Shown in pieces: positions 1 through 8,210 of a stretch of DNA of 64,000 bases (positions are counted from its first letter, which is position 1; each line of letters begins with the position of its first letter). Below the pieces are notes generated by a model that saw nothing but the letters and a program-made list of their open reading frames with translations, was not told where the DNA came from and did no database searches. Made by a program: the position numbers and the translations under genes. Origin of the DNA: Akkermansia massiliensis (GTDB taxonomy: Bacteria > Verrucomicrobiota > Verrucomicrobiia > Verrucomicrobiales > Akkermansiaceae); NCBI RefSeq assembly GCF_018847375.1, contig NZ_CP072036.1, positions 1,984,001 through 2,048,000 on the forward strand, read 5' to 3'.

Positions 1-652
1 CGTCGTCATTTTTATTCTGGCTCAGGGAGGAAAACATCAATTTCCTGTACAGAGTGGAATTGGGAGCCCAGTGAAACCCGAAGATGCCGAAGTAGATGGC
101 CGCAAAGACGGCACCGATGATGACCGGGGCGTTGATCCGGAGCAGGGATCTCCCGGATTGCAGCATGCCGGTGATTTCCGAGGATGAGGAAAGCTTGGTA
201 AGCGCCCAGAGCGTTCCCAGCAGAAGGGTGTAGGGAAGGATCAGGTTCAGAATCATGGGCAGCTGGCTCAGGTAGAAGCGGAAGGTGCCCGCCAGGGGGG
301 AATCCAGGTTCATCAGGTCCCCCACATTGTCCGCAAAGTCGCCGATGATGTAAATCAGCGTGAGGATGGCCGTGCACATGATGAAAGCCGTGAACCAGGT
401 ACGCGCCACATACCTGTCCAGGATGCCCGAGCGGTTGTACAGCAGCATCCCCAGCGCCGGAAGGAAACAGCCCAGGAGAATGAGCCAGGGCCGCAGAAGC
501 TGGGCAAGGGGATATTCGGACGGCGTGCCGGGAATTTCCCATTGCATCTGGGACCATTCCCGGGGCATCAGGAACCAGGCCGCCGTTCCTCCCAGCGCAA
601 GCAGGAGGAGGAATGCGAACCATTGGCGGAAATGTCGGGCCTGGATTGCCAT
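1..652 (-). CDS. LptF/LptG-type permease, C-terminus outside window
   Basis: An open frame runs leftward from the ATG at 652-650 and leaves the window without a stop, so about 217 N-terminal residues are visible. The segments I see are a hydrophobic helix at about 12-28, a second at about 52-70, and a long hydrophobic stretch after LDRYVARTWFTAF at about 80-105 followed by GDFADNVGDL. Another hydrophobic stretch carries PMILNLILPYTLLLGTLWAL. This order is typical of the YjgP/YjgQ (LptF/LptG) permeases, which power lipopolysaccharide extraction from the inner membrane with LptB. The amino end is longer than in E. coli LptF/G, with an extra helix. Family assignment is from sequence pattern only. 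A different frame through the same region (12-797) is a shadow. Confidence 0.8.
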   Translation of the reverse strand, partial: MAIQARHFRQWFAFLLLLALGGTAAWFLMPREWSQMQWEIPGTPSEYPLAQLLRPWLILLGCFLPALGMLLYNRSGILDRYVARTWFTAFIMCTAILTLIYIIGDFADNVGDLMNLDSPLAGTFRFYLSQLPMILNLILPYTLLLGTLWALTKLSSSSEITGMLQSGRSLLRINAPVIIGAVFAAIYFGIFGFHWAPNSTLYRKLMFSSLSQNKNDD

Positions 653-910
653 GAAAAAGTAAGGTGGGACAAGGATGCCAGATCGGGGGCGGGAAATAAA
701 GCGTTATTTGGCCGCCGGGCAGGGACGGAGGCTTGCCGGAACCGCATGTCCGTGCGCCCGCGCCTGTCCAGCGGAGGGCGGTGCGGCACGGCTCCATGCG
801 GGCCGGAATGGCGTGCGGAAGATATTCTCCTGATAGAAGTTGAGTGTTGTCAACGTAGACAGGATGGGATAAAATCTTCCTGACAACCGCTTTCCGGGTA
901 CAGCTTTTCC

Positions 911-2023
911 ATGTTCAAACGTCTTGTTCAACTGTTTCTTCTGCTCCTTCTGGCAGCAGTGGGCGTCCTGGTGTGGTTTGCGTGGTATGTGTCCACTCCG
1001 TTGCTCGTTCCCGTGGGGGGGGATGAACCCTCCGCTTCTCCCGTTGCGGATTCCCTGGTGATGGAGCCGGTGGAAGCCGTCTCCGCCGACGGTACCGCCA
1101 TTGAAGGCTATCTGGTGCGTCCGGGGCGTCCGGAGGCCTTGTCCCCGCGCCAGAGCCGCGTGCGGGATACCTTGAAACTGCGCGGAAGAATGCCGCATCT
1201 GGAGGCGAAGCCGGAGCTGGTGGTGATAGCCACCTCCTGGGACCAGGGGGTGAAAGGCTCCCTGCCGCTGGCGGAAGGACTGACCGGAGCCGGTTACACG
1301 TGCCTGGTATGGAATCCGCGCGGGAAAAACGACGCCCGGAAATTCTGCACGTACGGATTGAAGGAATATGCGGACGTAACGGCTCTGCTGGACGCCGTAT
1401 CCCGGAAACAGGGGGGATTGCCGCCCGTGGCCGCCGTAGGGCAGGGGTTTGGGGCAGCGGTGCTGCTGAAAGCCGCGTCTGAAGATCCCCGCATCCGCTG
1501 CATGGTCAGCATGGACTGCTTTCCTTCCCTGAAAACCGTGGCCGTCCGGGAAATGGAGCAGGACTGGGGCAAGCCCCTGTGTTATGCCGCGTACTGGCTG
1601 CTGGATGCCGGCGTTGACTGGCGTGCGGATTTCAGTACGTTTGACGTAGCTCCCGTAGACGATGCCCTGAAACTGGATTATCCCGTCATGGTGGTTTGCA
1701 CGAACCAGTACTTCTTCTCCACGCTGGAGGATTGCCTGAGCATTTACGACTCCCTGAGAAACGAGAAAAAACAACTTTATGAATCCATCCGGGAAGGCGA
1801 GCCCTACGGCACCCGGGAGCGGACCTTCCTCCATTCCATTGAAGGAAAAAAGGGGGAGAAATTCGAGAAAACCTACAAGGTCAACGTCTATGCCGGGGAT
1901 GACGAGTTGCAGGCTGGCATTGCGGAATGGATTCATGAGAATACGCGCATGCCCATGCCCAGGGTGTTGTCCCATGAAACCTACAGTGCACCTGCTACGG
2001 GCACCGCTCCTTCCGGTTCATGA
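911..2023 (+). CDS. Membrane-anchored alpha/beta-hydrolase-like protein, nucleophile apparently lost
   Basis: The 370-residue product starts with an uncleaved-looking anchor (residues 5-26) followed by an alpha/beta-hydrolase-like region. The strand-oxyanion part is LVVIATSWDQG (about 103-113) and the elbow is VGQGFGAAV (176-184). In active serine hydrolases this elbow is GxSxG; here it reads G177-Q-G-F-G181, so glycine sits where the serine should be. A second motif, YPVMVVCTNQYFF, corresponds to the strand that usually carries the acid residue. I therefore read it as a hydrolase-fold protein that may be catalytically inactive. The gene carries a run of eight G at 1015-1022, in frame in this sequence. 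Its stop overlaps the next start as ATGA (2020-2023), so it is probably translationally coupled to the OmpA-domain gene. Substrate unknown. Confidence 0.7.
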   Translation: MFKRLVQLFLLLLLAAVGVLVWFAWYVSTPLLVPVGGDEPSASPVADSLVMEPVEAVSADGTAIEGYLVRPGRPEALSPRQSRVRDTLKLRGRMPHLEAKPELVVIATSWDQGVKGSLPLAEGLTGAGYTCLVWNPRGKNDARKFCTYGLKEYADVTALLDAVSRKQGGLPPVAAVGQGFGAAVLLKAASEDPRIRCMVSMDCFPSLKTVAVREMEQDWGKPLCYAAYWLLDAGVDWRADFSTFDVAPVDDALKLDYPVMVVCTNQYFFSTLEDCLSIYDSLRNEKKQLYESIREGEPYGTRERTFLHSIEGKKGEKFEKTYKVNVYAGDDELQAGIAEWIHENTRMPMPRVLSHETYSAPATGTAPSGS

Positions 2024-3471
2024 ACCGTGCCTCTCCTTTTGCTGATGATCCCGTGAGTGCCAATCAGGAAAACACCCGTGAACTCCGCGAGAACCGCCGC
2101 AGGCGCAGCCGTTTCATCCTGCCTGCGCCGCGCCATCTTGCCGCCGTGGCGGTGGGGGCCCTTCTTGCCGCCGTGCTGGTGCACTACCTGGGCTTCATCG
2201 TTCTGAGCTGGTTTGACCTGGGCATTCATGTGCATAAGGCACCCGCGGTTCAGGAGGACCGGAAGCCGCTGCCTGAGAAAATCGTGCTGAAAGCGGACGA
2301 CCGTCCCGCACCGGATGTGGCGGAAGTGGTTGAAAAACCGGATATCGAGCAGCTTGAGGAAGTGCCGCCGGAATTGCCGGACCTGGAGGACATGCTGCCG
2401 GAACAGGTGGTGATCGCTCCGGGGGAAACCAGCTTTTCCGCCGATCCGGTTACTCCGTCCCCGCCGGAATCCCTCGCCCCCAAAATGCCGCAGGTGGACA
2501 TGAATGCCGTCGCGAAGGGACTGCCTGAACCTTCTCCGCCCGAGATGCTGAAAACTTCCGCCAGCCCGGCGACTATCAAGACGGCGGAGCCGGACATGGT
2601 CAACCCGGACGAATGGTACAACAACAAGCTCAAGGGGGCTGGCGGCCAGGATGATTCCCATCTGCCGGACGGCAGTAAATCACTTTCCCAGTTGATGGCC
2701 CAGTCCTCCCTGGGCAAGGACAGCGGTTACAGCAGGCTGGGCGCGGACCTTCTGTTTGAATACAACAAGGCGGTGATGAAAAATTCCGCGCGCCTCAGCA
2801 TGCTTCAGCTCGCCGGGCTGATGATGAAAAACCCGGACACGATTTTCATTGTAGAGGGGCATACGGACAGCTTCGGTTCCGGAGAATATAATGCCGTGCT
2901 CTCCCTGATGCGGGCCAATGCCGTGCGCCAGTGGCTGAAGGACAACGGCATTGCCCTGACGCGCCCGAACGGGGAATGCAGGCTCTACATACGCGCCTGC
3001 GGGGCCTCCCGCCCGGTAGTCTCCACGAAGGGGGACCGGAATGCCCAGGCTGCCAACCGCAGGGTGGAAATCCACATGCGCAAGCCGGGAGAGGAAATTC
3101 CCGCCGGAAGCCTGCCCGTCACGTATGCGGTGGATATGAATACCCCCATTGCCCGCCAGGTGCGGGCCGGCGTGGGCGCCGAGGCCAGAATCCCCGCTTC
3201 CGCAGGAGAAAGGAAAACGGCCCCTGCGGCGCGTCCGCCGTCTGCCGTCCCGGCAGCCCGTCCCGCTCCCGCTGCGCCGGGACGCCGGGAGAAGCCTGCG
3301 CCGCGGCAGGAAGTCATCCCTGAGGCGGAACCCGTTCCGGAAACCATTCCTTCCGCCGAACCCGTGGAAGAACACATTCCCTCGGCGGAGCCGGTGGAGG
3401 AGGATATTCCGCTGGCGGAACCCGTCGTGCATGCGGAGAGGCGCGCCGCGGTGAAGGGAGGACTGGCCTGA
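2020..3471 (+). CDS. OmpA-domain envelope protein with Pro/Ala/Glu-rich tail
   Basis: The 483-residue product has a basic N-terminus (residues 17-40), one membrane helix at about 42-66, and a proline/glutamate-rich stretch (about 75-180). An OmpA/MotB-type peptidoglycan-binding domain lies at about 245-357. Domain marks are FEYNKAVMKNSARLSMLQL, IFIVEGHTDSFGS and NRRVEIHM; the HTD-x-G and NRRV motifs are the classic ones. The last 110 residues are low complexity, with near repeats of AEPVEEHIPS-type units. It is likely an inner-membrane-tethered protein that binds peptidoglycan, perhaps in a motor or envelope-spanning complex of TolR/MotB style. It overlaps the upstream gene by 4 bp and precedes the HAD gene by 1 bp, so the three probably form one transcript. 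Confidence 0.8.
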   Translation: MNRASPFADDPVSANQENTRELRENRRRRSRFILPAPRHLAAVAVGALLAAVLVHYLGFIVLSWFDLGIHVHKAPAVQEDRKPLPEKIVLKADDRPAPDVAEVVEKPDIEQLEEVPPELPDLEDMLPEQVVIAPGETSFSADPVTPSPPESLAPKMPQVDMNAVAKGLPEPSPPEMLKTSASPATIKTAEPDMVNPDEWYNNKLKGAGGQDDSHLPDGSKSLSQLMAQSSLGKDSGYSRLGADLLFEYNKAVMKNSARLSMLQLAGLMMKNPDTIFIVEGHTDSFGSGEYNAVLSLMRANAVRQWLKDNGIALTRPNGECRLYIRACGASRPVVSTKGDRNAQAANRRVEIHMRKPGEEIPAGSLPVTYAVDMNTPIARQVRAGVGAEARIPASAGERKTAPAARPPSAVPAARPAPAAPGRREKPAPRQEVIPEAEPVPETIPSAEPVEEHIPSAEPVEEDIPLAEPVVHAERRAAVKGGLA

Positions 3472-3472
3472 A

Positions 3473-4348
3473 ATGGAACTGATGCGTTTTCTGCCGGTCC
3501 GTGCCTTGCCCAGGCCCGGACTGCCCCGGTATCTCTTCTCCTTTGACTTTGACGATACCCTGTTCACGTTGGGCGGCCCTGCGGAGGAAAGACGCGTTTT
3601 TTTCAGAACCATGCGTGGACTCCGGGTGCGGTACGGCGTGCTCTGGGGCATCAATACGGGGAGGGACCCCGTTTACCTGCGGGAAGGGCTGATGGACATG
3701 TTCCAGGGTAATCCGGAAGCGTTTGCCCCGGATTTTACGGTCACGATGGAACGGAACGTTCATCTGGCGGATGCGGAAGGGCGGCTGATGCCCGGCGTTC
3801 CGTGGAACGATGCCTGCTCCGTGGCCCATGACGACCTGTTCACCCGTTACGGCGGAATGCTGGAATCATTGATGGACCATCTGGAACACCGGTTCTCCGA
3901 GCTGGAACTCCGCAGGCAGGCCAATGACGCTTTTTCCCTGGTGGTGAACGATGCCTGCGGGCTGGATGACGTCTCCTGCGTCATTCAGGACACGGTTGGA
4001 CCGTATGATGAAATCGTCACGCAGAGGGCTGGGCCCTACCTGCGTTTCAGCCACCGTGACTACAACAAGGGGACTTCCCTGGCTTTTGTAGCCTCACGGT
4101 TCGGTGTGCCTCCCGTCCATGCGGCCATCTTCGGAGACGGGCACAACGACCTGGACGCCATGCGCCATTTGCCGGAAGCGTTCCGGTGCTGTCCCTCCAA
4201 TGCGGCGGAGGAAGTGAAAGCCATGGTAGCCTGCGGCCATGGATACATCAGCCCGGAACCGCGCACCCGCGGCGTGCTGGACGGCCTGATGCATGGCGCG
4301 TTCCCCCATTTCGGGATGAAGGCGGAGGTTCCGGAAGCGGACGCTTGA
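3473..4348 (+). CDS. HAD-superfamily hydrolase (Cof/sucrose-phosphatase-like)
   Basis: The 291-residue product carries HAD motif I as FSFDFDDTLF (nucleophile Asp25, acid Asp27). Motif IV is IFGDGHNDLDAM near residue 220. The middle contains a cap of the IIB (Cof-like) sort rather than a short loop. These enzymes dephosphorylate sugar phosphates or other small phosphoesters in the cytoplasm; no substrate can be named here. The start is well placed: GGAGG at about 3458-3462 precedes the ATG and only one base separates it from the upstream stop. Last gene of the apparent three-gene unit. Confidence 0.75.
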   Translation: MELMRFLPVRALPRPGLPRYLFSFDFDDTLFTLGGPAEERRVFFRTMRGLRVRYGVLWGINTGRDPVYLREGLMDMFQGNPEAFAPDFTVTMERNVHLADAEGRLMPGVPWNDACSVAHDDLFTRYGGMLESLMDHLEHRFSELELRRQANDAFSLVVNDACGLDDVSCVIQDTVGPYDEIVTQRAGPYLRFSHRDYNKGTSLAFVASRFGVPPVHAAIFGDGHNDLDAMRHLPEAFRCCPSNAAEEVKAMVACGHGYISPEPRTRGVLDGLMHGAFPHFGMKAEVPEADA

Positions 4349-4432
4349 AAAACGGGGGACGCCGGATGCGGGGAAAATCGGTTTCCGGAATGTTCTTTCC
4401 ATGAAAGCTCCCGCGGAAAAGGAAGAATCGTA

Positions 4433-4466
4433 TTGACAAGAAATGTCTGCGATGCAGAAATAATGA
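4433..4466 (+). promoter_or_regulatory. Possible promoter of the M60-like peptidase gene
   Basis: A perfect TTGACA lies at 4433-4438. The -10 is weak: AGAAAT at 17 bp or GAAATA at 18 bp; TAATGA at 4461-4466 is better in sequence but 22 bp away. The start codon follows at 4491. No good Shine-Dalgarno precedes it. Confidence 0.35.
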
Positions 4467-4490
4467 CGATTTATTCCGAATTCCGATCAC

Positions 4491-6437
4491 ATGAATATTC
4501 CTTCTTTTACCCGAAGCGTCTCCAGAGGTTCCGCCGTAGGCTGGTTTTTAGTGCTTCTGCTGGTTTGCGGCGCGGGAGCCGGATATTATCTGTACCAGGA
4601 TAACCTGGCAAAAAGGAAAGCTGCCCAGGAATTGACTGCCGAGCGTAAAATGAAGGAAAAGAAGGCCAGGGAAGCCGCTGAAAAACAGAGAATGCAGCGT
4701 GAGCGGGAAATCAGGGAGAAGAAGGAAAAGGAGAGGCAGGCAGAGCAGAAGGCGCGTGAGGAAGCCAGGGAAAAGAAGGAACGGCAGGCTGCGGAAGCGG
4801 CTCAAAAGCTCCGGGAGCAGGCTCAACGCGAAGAGAAGGAAAAGAAGAGGAGGGAGGAGCTGGAACGGCGCGAACGTGAGGAACAGGCCCGCAGGCAGGA
4901 GGAAAACATCCCTGTGGAAGAAGATGAGCCTGAACCGGAAGGGCGTTTTCCCCAGCCTGTGAAGAACCGGATGCCGGAGCTTTCCGTCTACTCAATCCCC
5001 TCCAGGGATGAAATTCAAACGGATAAGGACAAGCCGCTGGAAACATGGTCCTGGGACAAGGCGGAAAAAATGGCGGGAATGGAGGAATTCCCTGCGGGAG
5101 CCGCTCCGTGGAAAAGAGGTAATGACACCCGGCGCATGCAGGAGCTTCTGGAAAAATGCCGGGAATGGAAGGACGCCAAGCTTTCCACCCTGAAGGCGTG
5201 CCCGGCGGCGAAGGATTTTCCCGGCGTTCCGGAGGACGGGGCCCAGACGGTAAGAAGGACGGTGGAAATAGATTCCAACATCGGCGGCTGGCACAGTACG
5301 GGACTGTATGCTCCCCCCGGAGGGGAAATCTCCTTTTCCCTGTCCGGCGCGCCCAAGGACAGCACGGTCAGCGTGCGCATAGGGTGCCATACGGACAGCC
5401 TGCACAAGCTGGATGAATGGAAAAGGGTTCCGGAAATAACCATGCAGGTTCCGGCGGACCGGGGCCGCGTGAAAATGGTGAACCCGATGGGCGGCCTGGT
5501 TTACGTGAATGTGGGCCAGCGTTCCAAACGGGGAAAAGTATTCAAGGTTCAGATTTCCGGAGCCGTGCCGGCCCCTCTGTTCGTCATGGGGAAGACCACT
5601 CCGGAACAATGGGCCGAACAACTGGAAAATGCCAAGGCGCCGTGGGGGGAAATCTGCATGCCCCGCCTCATTGTCACGATGCCCGTGGAGCAGTTGAAGC
5701 GGTGCCCGGATGTTCAGAAAACGGCTGAATTCCTGCAAAAAAACATGGCCCTCCAGGACTGGATCATGGGATGGGACACCAAGCCGGACCGCCTGCATCA
5801 CCCGATGCGTTTTGTCGTGGACAGGCAGATTTCCGCCGGGGCCGGGCATTCCGGTTATCCCGCCATGGCTACGAAGGACTGGACGGACTCCATTGCCAGC
5901 GGCTCCATCATCCATTCCGGAAGCTGGGGGCTGTGGCATGAACTGGGGCATAACCACCAGTCGCCTCCGTTTACGATGGAGGGCCAGACGGAAGTATCCG
6001 TCAACATCTTCTCCATGGTTTGCGAGGTAATGGGCACCGGGAAAAACTTTGAATCCTGCTGGGGCGGCGGCATGGGGCCGTACGGCATGAGCGCTGAGAT
6101 GAAAAAATACTTCTCCGGCGACCAGACCTACAATGAAGCGCCCAACAAGGTGCAGCTCTTCTTCTGGGTGGAGCTCATGTACTATCTGGGATTTGACGCT
6201 TTCCGGCAGGTGGCCCTTCAATTCCATGACAAGCCGTACGACAACGGCAAGCTGAGTGATGAAAAGAAATGGGAATGGGTCATGAACGCCTTCTCCAAGG
6301 TCACGGGAAAAAACATGGGGCCTTTCTTTAAAATCTGGCGCATGCCGGTTTCCGAACGCGCCGCGGACAGGATGAAAGACCTTCCCGTCTGGCTGCCTTC
6401 CAAGGACTACCCGGCCTGCTATACCGCGGAGGAATAA
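4491..6437 (+). CDS. M60-like (mucin-type) metallopeptidase
   Basis: The 648-residue product has an N-terminal membrane segment (about 15-35, a signal or anchor). A long Lys/Glu/Arg-rich coiled coil follows (about 38-150), then a beta-rich accessory domain. The peptidase domain carries the zinc motif HELGH at residues 483-487, in LWHELGHNHQSP, with the glutamate of EGQTEVSVN downstream. This is the gluzincin signature of the M60-like/enhancin family, whose members cleave O-glycosylated mucin-type glycoproteins. The charged coiled coil would hold the catalytic domain away from the membrane or in the periplasm. It stands alone between a HAD gene and a frameshifted transporter. Cleavage specificity cannot be read from sequence. 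Confidence 0.85.
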   Translation: MNIPSFTRSVSRGSAVGWFLVLLLVCGAGAGYYLYQDNLAKRKAAQELTAERKMKEKKAREAAEKQRMQREREIREKKEKERQAEQKAREEAREKKERQAAEAAQKLREQAQREEKEKKRREELERREREEQARRQEENIPVEEDEPEPEGRFPQPVKNRMPELSVYSIPSRDEIQTDKDKPLETWSWDKAEKMAGMEEFPAGAAPWKRGNDTRRMQELLEKCREWKDAKLSTLKACPAAKDFPGVPEDGAQTVRRTVEIDSNIGGWHSTGLYAPPGGEISFSLSGAPKDSTVSVRIGCHTDSLHKLDEWKRVPEITMQVPADRGRVKMVNPMGGLVYVNVGQRSKRGKVFKVQISGAVPAPLFVMGKTTPEQWAEQLENAKAPWGEICMPRLIVTMPVEQLKRCPDVQKTAEFLQKNMALQDWIMGWDTKPDRLHHPMRFVVDRQISAGAGHSGYPAMATKDWTDSIASGSIIHSGSWGLWHELGHNHQSPPFTMEGQTEVSVNIFSMVCEVMGTGKNFESCWGGGMGPYGMSAEMKKYFSGDQTYNEAPNKVQLFFWVELMYYLGFDAFRQVALQFHDKPYDNGKLSDEKKWEWVMNAFSKVTGKNMGPFFKIWRMPVSERAADRMKDLPVWLPSKDYPACYTAEE

Positions 6438-6508
6438 AAAGGTTCCGGGATTATGAGGGCTTCCGTTGCCGCACTCGCGTCTGGACGGTTCCGGCGGCGG
6501 GGGCTAGG

Positions 6509-7772
6509 ATGGCGGAGCTGATGAAATGGCTGAATGACTGGCTGGGCTTTTTCAAGCCCCTTCAGGTGAGGAACCTGCAAATCTTCTGGTCCGGGCAGGC
6601 CGCCGCCCTGATCGGGATGTGGCTGCAGGTGACGGCCATGGGCATTCTTGTGTACGACATTTCCGGCGGCTCCGCCACGGCGGTGGGCTTCCTGGCCGCC
6701 CTGAACGCGCTCCCTTTCTTTCTGGGCGGCATGCTGCTGGCCGGGCTGGGAGACCGTTTTGACAGGAGAAAACTGCTCATAGCCGTGCAATGCGTCCAAT
6801 GGCTGGTGGCCGTAGCCCTGTTTCTGCTGACGATGCTGGACATGCTCCAGCTATGGCACTTGTATGCCGCCGGGCTGGTCATGGGCGTCAACCAGACGGT
6901 GGGCTTTCCCACGCAGCAGGCTTTTGTGGGCGATCTGATCCCGCGCAGGCAGTTGCAGGAGGCCGTGGGCATGTACTCCCTGGTATTCAACACGTGCCGC
7001 GCCGTAGGTCCGGCGCTGGCCGGCTACATCATTGCGGAGTGGGGGGGCCGGAACCGCCTTTGGCGGCAATGTCGTGGCAAGCCTGCCGTTGATAGGCTGC
7101 CTGGTGGCTCTGAAAGGGCGCGTTGCGGATACCTCCGCCCCTAAAAAGCAGCGCGGGGCCGGAAGAAAGGCCTCCGGGCTCAAGGCGGTGCTTTCTACGC
7201 GCAGCCTGCTCTTCATCATGATCAGCGCGCTCATTCAGAACATCTGCGGGCAATCCCTTTACCAGATTGTTCCGGCATTGATGCACGGGAACCCCAGGAA
7301 TACCGGCCTCATTCTGGGAGCGGTCGGAGCCGGTGCCATGGTGAGCATCCTCTTTGTCCTGCCGTTTGCGCGCAAAAGCGACAGGGTGGGGGCCAAGCTC
7401 TCCTCGGGCACGCTGTGGATGGGGAGCGCATTATGCGTGGCCGGCATCATTCCCGTGGTGGAAATACAGGCCCTCTGCTTCTTCTTTGCCGGTCTGGCTA
7501 CTTCTTCCCTCTTTGTCACCTCTTCATCCGCCGTGCAGCTTCTGGCGCCGCCGGAACGCAAATCTGCCATTCTGGGGCTGTTCAGCATCGTTACGATTGG
7601 GGTGCAGCCTTTGGCGGCCATGGGCTGGGGAGCCGTAGTGGATGTTTGGGGAGTCCAGGCGACGATCATCATGGCGGGAGGGCTGGAAGCCTTGTTCTCC
7701 ATCTGGATGCTGAGCGTTCCGTTCTGGCGCAACTTCAAATTCTCTCCGGATGATTGTCCTGAGGCAACCTGA
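6509..7772 (+). pseudogene. MFS_3-type exporter, frameshifted at a G7 tract
   Basis: The 5' part (6509-7046) encodes the N-terminal half of a major-facilitator exporter. Its marks are RNLQIFWSGQAAALIG, the cytoplasmic loop GLGDRFDRRKLL and FPTQQAFVGDLIPRRQL. The frame is lost in seven G at 7041-7047 and this reading stops at 7144. The C-terminal half continues in the +1 frame to 7772. With six G the join reads through as EWGAGTAFGGNVV, giving about 420 residues and twelve helices, normal for MFS_3/EntS-like exporters. The two halves fit one transporter, so this is a single disrupted gene and not two. It could be a sequencing error, a true null, or a slipped-strand ON/OFF switch. Substrate unknown. 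Confidence 0.8.
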
Positions 7773-8210
7773 CGGATCCTTGTCATTTGGCGGCATGGGA
7801 AAACTGCCGTCCCGTATTCCGCTGGCTTTTAAGGATTGGTCAGGAAGATGCGATTCGGGAAGTTCCTGGCGGCGGGAATTCCGGAATGCGGCTTGGGAGA
7901 GGCTGGAAAGGAAGTTCTTGAACCTGTTTTACTGAAAAGAGAGCAGGCGTATTCCGGTCCTGCGGGAAAATTGAAAGCCGCTTCTGCCGTTTTTCTCCTG
8001 GCGGGAATCATCTGCGGCCTTGCAGGGAGAATGTGCCTCCCTGCCGGCAGGACTCTTCAGGGAAAAAGGAAAACTTGGCAGACCGTCCTTCCGGGAAAGG
8101 GCCTTCCTGCTTGAATGATTCCTGTTTTTCAGGCGGACGGAATGTGGAGTTTTCCCCAGCAAAAAAGGAGGAAGGAGGTAAATATCCGGAAAATGGAGCA
8201 ACCGGGTTTG
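7773..8210. other. Intergenic region without recognised gene
   Basis: This 438-bp stretch lies between the convergent MFS remnant and phosphatase genes. I see no convincing coding frame, tRNA or strong terminator. Short open frames occur on both strands, but none shows a start signal or a recognisable product. Confidence 0.5.

Noticed and set aside
12..797. Minus-strand frame overlapping the LptF/G-like gene
   Set aside because: Pro/His/Gly-rich product; the neighbouring frame gives a clean membrane permease.
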